This document shows, in pieces, positions 58,016 through 64,000 of a stretch of 64,000 nt of DNA. The notes below the pieces were generated by a model. That model was not told the origin of the DNA. It made no database searches and saw only the letters and a list, made by a program, of their open reading frames with translations. The position numbers and the translations under genes are program-made. Source of the DNA: Xanthoparmelia taractica (lineage: Eukaryota; Ascomycota; Lecanoromycetes; Lecanorales; Parmeliaceae); the NCBI GenBank assembly GCA_033085395.1, contig MU853188.1, forward strand, positions 124,001 to 188,000. The letters run 5' to 3'. Every line of letters begins with the position of its first letter. The stretch's first letter is position 1.

Positions 58016-59980
58016 ACTGCTAAGTAACATTATATTACATTGATGGTCGTGAGGCCATGTAATAAACACGATTTCAAGTGGGAGGTCTTACCAGTGACTC
58101 TGACTACCAGACTTGAGTTAATTTTTACACAAGCCTGACAAGAAGTGATGGCCTTTAACGATGATATATTTGGCATCAATTAACAGCTTCTCTTGTTGAT
58201 GAACTTTGTCCGTCTCTGCTAGGGAACACTGTTACCAAGATTTCTGTAAGCAGGAGATAACGAAGCGTCAAAACCTCCAAGAGGAGATGGATGTTTCTTT
58301 AAGGAACTGATCGCCCAGGCACCCGACTAGTAAATCCGTCGTTGCTTTCATCTGTGGCGTAATCACTGATGCCTGGCAGAGTTTCCACTCTGACGTCGTC
58401 CTGGGCGCGCTGCAGATACGCACAACTGTACCTTTCCTCCCTCGTCCGACCAGGAAGTGGCCCCACACGGTGTAGACAGGAGTGTAGTAAGCCTCCAGTT
58501 AGCATAGAGGGCCCTAAGAATATCCCGAGCCACTTGTCAAAGCGCGCCGAAAATACATACCGCATCCAATATTCGCATCCGCGCAATTCGGCTTCGACGT
58601 TACGAAGATCCACTTCTTGCTCTGCGGTGTCAATACTCGCAGTCCAGGCGACCCAGTGAACAGCTGCCAGCGTTAGAGAGCCGAGATCCGTATGCGGAGT
58701 CCGGGGGTCCCCGGTCTTGCTTGGAAGCGGGCTGAGGGAGGTAGTGAAGAAGACGGACTATGTCTGGGGAAGGCGAGTTGACGCGGTGCACATCGCAGAG
58801 AAAGGCGCCGCCTGAAATATTGAGCGAATCCGACAGGGACGAGAGGAAGAGAGATGAGTTATTATTGGCTTCGGTGCAGAAGGAGAGGAGATGTGGTAAA
58901 GCGTTCGTTGAAATGGGAGGGCGGACGACGAAGGGGGGCGAGAACTGGAGTCACCCTGGGATCTAGGGACGGCGAGTCTGTGATATTTGGTGTGTCAACA
59001 GGAAAGGGGAGGGTTTGGGGGAATGGAAGGCTGTGTACAGTGTAACTCTCGAAGCCGTCAGACTTGCCATTGATTCCTACTAATGTTATCACTTTGGATA
59101 TGCGACGGACAGGTTTGGGAATACTGATCACTGAAGTTTCGACCAACAGGCTTGTACCTGATCAGCGTTCGTAAGTGCAGGTAATATGAATGAGATACCT
59201 TTTAAGCTGATTATTCGTTAAGCTTCAACCTTCCAAACAAATCAAATATCGTACTTTATCTTCTTCTCCTCACTCAGGTAAAATAACTTCTTCAAGATTT
59301 TAAAGACGTTTCCAACGGCCTGGATTATCTTTATGCATTTCTTGTCAGAAAAATGAAGATAGAAGACGTCGTCTTCTTTCGAAGCTTTGAAAAGCTTGGC
59401 CGCTTCCGCCTTATCCTCTCCTGGAGAGGATTAACGTCAATGGTCAGAGTTCGTGCTACATGGATAACGTCACTGGAATCATTAGATAGTTGAACCATAG
59501 CGTCCCCGGTCGGATCGTTGCTCAAAGGCGCGATATGCGGTTGAATGAGATGTGCCACGATGCGCTCTTAAAGGATGTTCAGGAATCGTGAACCCGAAAA
59601 CTGTTTCTCAGCCAACTTATATAAGTAGGAAACTGTGCTTTATCGAGAGGAGAACCAAGCTCTAGGTGCGCACTTGATCCACCCACGGCTCAGCAAAGAC
59701 AAGCAGTATCGTCACCCATCGCAGGTAAGACCTAGCAGCTGCCAAAGTATTGGGAATCGGCTGCAACAGAAGTAGAATTCTCGGTAATAATGCTTCGTAT
59801 CTTATACCGTATTTACTTAGTAAGTAACCACGAATATTCAGCTCCCGTTCCATTAACCTCCATGTGCCGAAACGGTGCCAGACTTCCCTCGTAATCCTAG
59901 TGCTGGGCTCAGAGAAGTTGACATCTCCTTTTATACAACCCATCGATCTTCTACCTGAAATTGATGCTTCTCCCAGCATG
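58016..59980. other. Mostly non-coding; one candidate exon on the minus strand
   Basis: On the minus strand about 58745-58565, after a possible acceptor ATAG, a frame reads GDPRTPHTDLGSLTLAAVHWVAW, in pieces, then TASIDTAEQEVDLRNVEAELRGCEYW and runs into a possible donor GTATGT near 58560 or stays open to 58299. The segment has normal composition and looks protein-like, but I recognise no family and cannot complete a gene. The rest shows nothing I can support. Confidence 0.3.
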
Positions 59981-60660
59981 ATGAGTTTAAGCGCGGACAT
60001 ACCAACTTGTAACGTGCTTATCATTGGTGCTGGACTCTGCGGACTTGGAGCAGCCATCTCGGTTGCCTTGGAAGGCCGCCGAGTTTCAGTCTTCGGAAGC
60101 GCACCTAAGCTCTATAAGGTTCGCGCTGGTGTCTAATTCACTCCGAATGGCGTCCGCATACTTCGAGAAGGGGGCATCACTGAAGGATTTGAGTCCAAGG
60201 CTGCGGTGCCAGAGACTCTCTCTATGATTCGTTACGATAAAACGAAAAATGTTAGCATAGAAGTGGCTATAATAAAGAGCTTGAGACTGGGTACAAAGAG
60301 CCAACTTGATGCTTGCATCGCATTGATCTACAAAAAGCGCTGGCGAGGAGAGCAGAAGAGCTCGGTGTTCGCTTACAAGTAGTCTTCAACTGTCGTGTCC
60401 GTGACGTGGACTTCGCAAGTTTAGTAATTGTTTGCGAAAACGGTCCGATGGCGACTGGTGATCTAGTGATAGCGGCTGATGATCTTTGGTCTTCTACGCT
60501 AAGTTCTTTCCTTCGAAGAGCTCTGCTTCCTGAGCCCACCCGTGATATTGCGAGCGGGTAAGGTGAAAAATGATATGCAACTACACGATATCATTTGTTG
60601 TCCTGGGATTCGTATTTGGATGAGCCCCGGCGCTCATGCTGTAGCTTGCAGCCTCCTAAG
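59981..60660 (+). pseudogene. FAD-dependent monooxygenase (salicylate hydroxylase-like) pseudogene
   Basis: The dinucleotide-binding N-terminus is clear: CNVLIIGAGLCGLGAAISVALEGRRVSVF. After KVRAGV a TAA interrupts what should read Q-x-T-P-N, and the text resumes as FTPNGVRILREGG. A frameshift near 60310 then leads to MHRIDLQKALARRAEELGVRL and ATGDLVIAADDLWSS, the relic of the G-D-L-V-I/V-G-A-D-G-x-W block. A further shift at about 60560 leads to IRIWMSPGAHAVACSL, equivalent to the W-x-G-P-x-x-H-x-V segment. No C-terminal half is recognised after 60660. Group A flavoprotein hydroxylases of this type act on aromatic rings; this copy cannot be functional. Confidence 0.8.
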
Positions 60661-62188
60661 GCTCTGGGAGGTGGGTGCTGCGTTTTGGGGTGGATTGGGT
60701 GGCTGTTTGTTAACTGTTCTGTTTGTACTGACATGGGTTTTTGGTTGTAGGTAGATTGAAAGTATTTTATGGTAGGACTGTTTAGCAATGAATGCGTCCA
60801 TGCGTAGTGGTGTCCAGAGGAACGTCAGCTACCGTAGTCGGATAGGGTGACCTACTTCTGGGATGCGCGTTTCGAACGCGCTTTGGGGAAGAGCAAATGG
60901 GCATAGGACATTCTTCTGTGTTCGCTCAACTTTGTATCTTTGGCTTGATTGATGCAATACGGGATATGCGCCACAGTACTGGCTTCGCAGTAATCTTCTC
61001 AGCCCGCGGCGGAACATGACTTCTCTCAATCGGTTTCATCCGTAACGCTAATTCTCATACGACATCAAGTTGCGTAGAGATCTCGTTTGCTGAGATCCCT
61101 ACCAAAATCTAGAGGGGAGAATCAATAAGAAAGAGGACGCTGTTGTAAGAAGGGCAGAACAGTCTATTGAGCAAAATTATGGGAAACAGTGCTGCAAGAT
61201 TTAAGAGCATTTATGCAAGGACTATTGAAGATGTTGAAGATGGATTGATTGATTCTCCAAAGGCTCCCCTGGAGCCTCGTTTGGGGGCCAAATTCCAACA
61301 AGGACACTCACCATGTCATACAGACATCAAACACCGATCACACGCTCGAGTAAAAATGTGCGTGGAGGTATCATCAGTGGACAAGGTGGCGTAGAGAAGG
61401 TACAGCAGCCTTCTTGTCACTTGTAAAGAGAACGTGGATGAGTGAAAAATGGACGAGACTTGCTGCTTGGATCTCTGGTTGGTGCGTTCGATGTTTCTCA
61501 CGTGCATGGAAAAGTATAATTTGTAACTCTTACTTTGACATGTAACGAAGGGGATATCGTTTTCTTGGGAAGGGGAACGAGGGAGTGATGGAAAAGATGA
61601 CGCCGCATTGGTACTCCCAAGGGCGGATTGACTAGTGCAATTCACAGTAGTCGTCATCGGTCCTCCTACCTTGCGCGGTAGACGCATCAAGGAGATAAAT
61701 GAAAAATGAAGTGACTGTATCAATATGTTTGAGTATCATTCTTCGATAAGGTCTTTGTTATCACGTGCATGCTACATCGAGCTCGGAAATTCGAAAATTC
61801 GAAAGCCGTATCAATATTGTATGCACGGAACTTGGTTGCTGGTTTGCAGTGATGAAGGCTGAACTGAGCGTAAATTGGCATGCTTCTAGCTAGGTGTTAT
61901 AAAGTAAATACCTAGACATTTGAACGTTCTCCTGCGGGCAAAAAGTAGGCAGTAACCGCATATGGGGATGTACCGTTATGGGAAGGCGGTGTACGCCTAG
62001 CATTCCCCTTTAGTAACATGGTCAGCACATGGCCAATTGTGAAACAACCCCCTACCAATCTCAAGCGCAAGAAACACTCATCAGCACTCATACTGCAAAG
62101 AACAATTTCGACCCCTCATTTCTTTCAAATCACTGTCTATTTTTCCTTGGCGTAGACTTGTATCCTCCATAGTCCTTCTTTAGCTGTC
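60661..62188. other. Intergenic, no gene seen
   Basis: About 1.5 kb with short open frames lacking motifs. The part just upstream of 62189 probably held the promoter of the F-box-like gene. Confidence 0.45.
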
Positions 62189-63376
62189 ATGTTTACCAGA
62201 GAGAAATACTGCGCTGTATGCGGTTGTCTTTTCAGCTTGCCCGAAATTCGGGATCCCGTTCACCCGGATCCAGATGAGAACCCCTTGCTACCCCTCGGTG
62301 ATCCTTACGATTCACGCATCCTCCCACGAGAGCTGACTGAAGTACGCCGCGGCTCTGCATACCCTAGTAACCCAGCTAACGCTGACTGGATAATTAGTGG
62401 CTCACTCATTTTCGTGTCGTCGGACACTGGGGAGACACGTAAATTAATTTCTCGAATTATCCGTCGCAAAAAGCTGACCGGGGCAGAGACCCTTCTCTCG
62501 TGAATGTATCCACCACCCCCAAGTTCTTCACATCACAAGCTGCAACTTGGTCATACAAAGAGGCTGTCGAACCTGAAGTCCCAAACGCAGCAGGAAAGAT
62601 GGTGCAGGTACAGGTGTATGAATCCACACTCAACACTTCTGGCGAAGGCATGTTCCTTCCCATGCATAAGGCCTGCCTCGGTATCATCCAAAAATTGTGT
62701 TAGATGCGTCAAGCGTAGAGCCAAGCTTCAGGCCCGGAGATACCGAAAACGCTTGAGGCATTTTGTGATGCCCTACAGCAGCAAAGGTGGAGGAATTTCA
62801 CTAAGCCAGATAAGTCAATTAGGGAGGATTCCTATTATACCAAAAATAGCGGGATAGAATGGCCTCATGAGTACTATGGTGCGCGAAAATTCTGGACCGA
62901 TGAATGGGATACAGAACCGGGATGGGAGGTGCGTATGGCAATATAGTGCACAAAGGCCTGCAAATACCTACTCTGCTGACTTCTCCGGTTGTCAGCTATT
63001 ATGCGCCGATCCTTCGCCAATGAGAATACCCGACCTGCCTTCGTACCTTCTCTCGGAGCTCCCGAAATCATCCTTCACATTTATGACACAAGGATCGCTT
63101 AAAGACCAAGTTGTGGAACGCCTCGGCTGGTTGGCTCCGGAGGAGACCGATACAGTAATGGGCAACGGGACAGATTATGTCGATTGGGAGAAAGGCATAC
63201 CAATACTACTAGAGAAAGCAGACATGATCAGTGCTGACGAGGGTGGGCAAGAAGAAGACAAGAAGAGACTTGCCTCCGCACCACTTGGATTGAAAAATCG
63301 ATGGAGAATTTGGAAGATTCTGCAAGGCATGCGACTGGAGTACTGGATATCACTCCAGTTTCTATCTGCGCGGTGA
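62189..63376 (+). pseudogene. Fungal F-box-type protein gene, apparently frameshifted
   Basis: Exon-like parts of one protein can be followed. 62189-62438 begins MFTREKYCAVCGCLF (a C-x2-C pair typical of these proteins). A possible 50-nt intron leads to 62489-62700, ending near MHKACLGII. The next part, 62719-62928, is in another frame that no in-phase splice reached, and reads IPKTLEAFCDALQQQRWRNF and HEYYGARKFWTDEWDTEPGWE. A good 67-nt intron (62929-62995) then leads to LLCADPSPMRIPDLPSYLLSELP. The following segment should be the F-box; its motif P-E-I-I-L-H-I-Y-D is present but one frame off, ending in TAA, while KDQVVERLGW resumes the first frame. Two or more disruptions suggest a pseudogene; sequencing indels are the alternative. 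F-box proteins pick targets for SCF ubiquitin ligases. Confidence 0.6.
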
Positions 63377-64000
63377 TTCCGTCTGGGATGCCCCCCTCAA
63401 GTAGTCACGTCTGGGCCTCAGAGCACGTGTGGACAGTGCGATACTCCATTGCTAATGAATTGTGTGAGTTTTGAAACAGGAATTCTAGGTACTTTACGTA
63501 CCCCATTCGGGCCACGAGCTTCTCCAATATGCTGGTATTCTGTTCTCCTTCCAAAATTACCACCCCACCCGTCTCTTCGCAATGTTTCCTTCCTATGGAT
63601 TCTGAATCTCAGCTCCACAGTCCCGTTCCCAATCAGCCTTAACAAGCGGAAACCCACCGGGTGGGTTACCTGGAGGGTATGTTCTGATCAAGAGGGGCGG
63701 TAAAGGGACTCTTAGTCGGTGACATCGAGCAACACAAGCAATATAGATCCCTAGTGGTAGAATTTTCTCGTGTCTAGATGATAGGCAACGAATATTGTAC
63801 GTCTCTTATATCGGGTTGCGCTCACCGGCGCTTAGAAGGCCGCTTGCCCGGCCGGCTAGCCCTAATTCAACCCTGATTCACCATATCCGGCTAGCGTAGG
63901 GCTCAATCGGGGCTAGGGGCTAGGCAAGGGGTGAACCTACTTCTATATAGAGTACACAAACTGCTATATGGGTTTTGACTTGGATATACTCAACGATAAA
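63377..64000. other. Window end, no gene recognised
   Basis: No coding signal is supported. Near 63850-63930 the words GGCTAGCC, CCGGCTAGCG and GGGGCTAGGGGCTAGG recur in both orientations, which could be the edge of an uncharacterised repeat continuing beyond the window. Confidence 0.35.

Overview
The window looks like nuclear DNA of a filamentous ascomycete (Pezizomycotina). Coding genes are split by short introns, mostly 47-121 nt, with GT..AG ends. Gene families typical of these fungi are present: a GH128 glucanase, fungal MET2, NACHT/ankyrin proteins and a BRCT-WGR PARP. Repeats carry point-mutation decay of the kind left by RIP (repeat-induced point mutation). I could not assign genus or species. 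All gene models were read by eye; splice sites were chosen so that frame and family motifs continue.

Layout. 1.1-3.5 kb: an octopine/nopaline dehydrogenase-family gene and a dienelactone hydrolase. 3.8-5.7 kb: a pogo/Fot1-type DNA transposon with perfect 73-bp inverted repeats and a dead transposase, followed by pyrimidine- then purine-rich low-complexity DNA. 6.8-7.9 kb: secreted GH128 glucanase. 9.3 kb: an assembly gap inside a 15-bp tandem array. 10.1-12.9 kb: a decayed NACHT-ankyrin (NLR-like) pseudogene. 15.3-19.1 kb: a polytopic membrane protein and an HSL-type esterase. 19.8-20.1 kb: an aspartyl-tRNA synthetase fragment. 20.4-21.9 kb: homoserine O-acetyltransferase. 22.7-26.7 kb: an intact five-exon ankyrin protein with an unusual C-terminus. 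27.5-31.8 kb: an Hsm3/PSMD5-like gene divergent from the Pol III subunit gene RPC31, then a low-complexity Arg/Glu-repeat ORF. 32-40 kb: gene-poor. 40.1-43.6 kb: a zinc-finger/EST1-like protein. 43.8-45.6 kb: a second TA-flanked DNA element whose interior is extremely AT-rich. 46.6-58 kb: a compact block of COP9 subunit 6, PARP, a SYLF-domain protein, an MFS transporter and a short-chain dehydrogenase. 59-64 kb: decayed FAD monooxygenase and F-box-like genes and intergenic DNA.

Together, the window alternates conserved housekeeping genes (methionine synthesis, Pol III transcription, proteasome assembly, protein deneddylation, DNA-damage response) with accessory tracts of immune-receptor-like genes, broken metabolic genes and mutated transposons. 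The most interesting items are the intact ankyrin gene, which lacks a visible NACHT domain and carries a duplicated 31-residue module plus terminal membrane segments; the two transposons with intact termini but destroyed interiors; the opine dehydrogenase-like gene; and the aspartyl-tRNA synthetase fragment.
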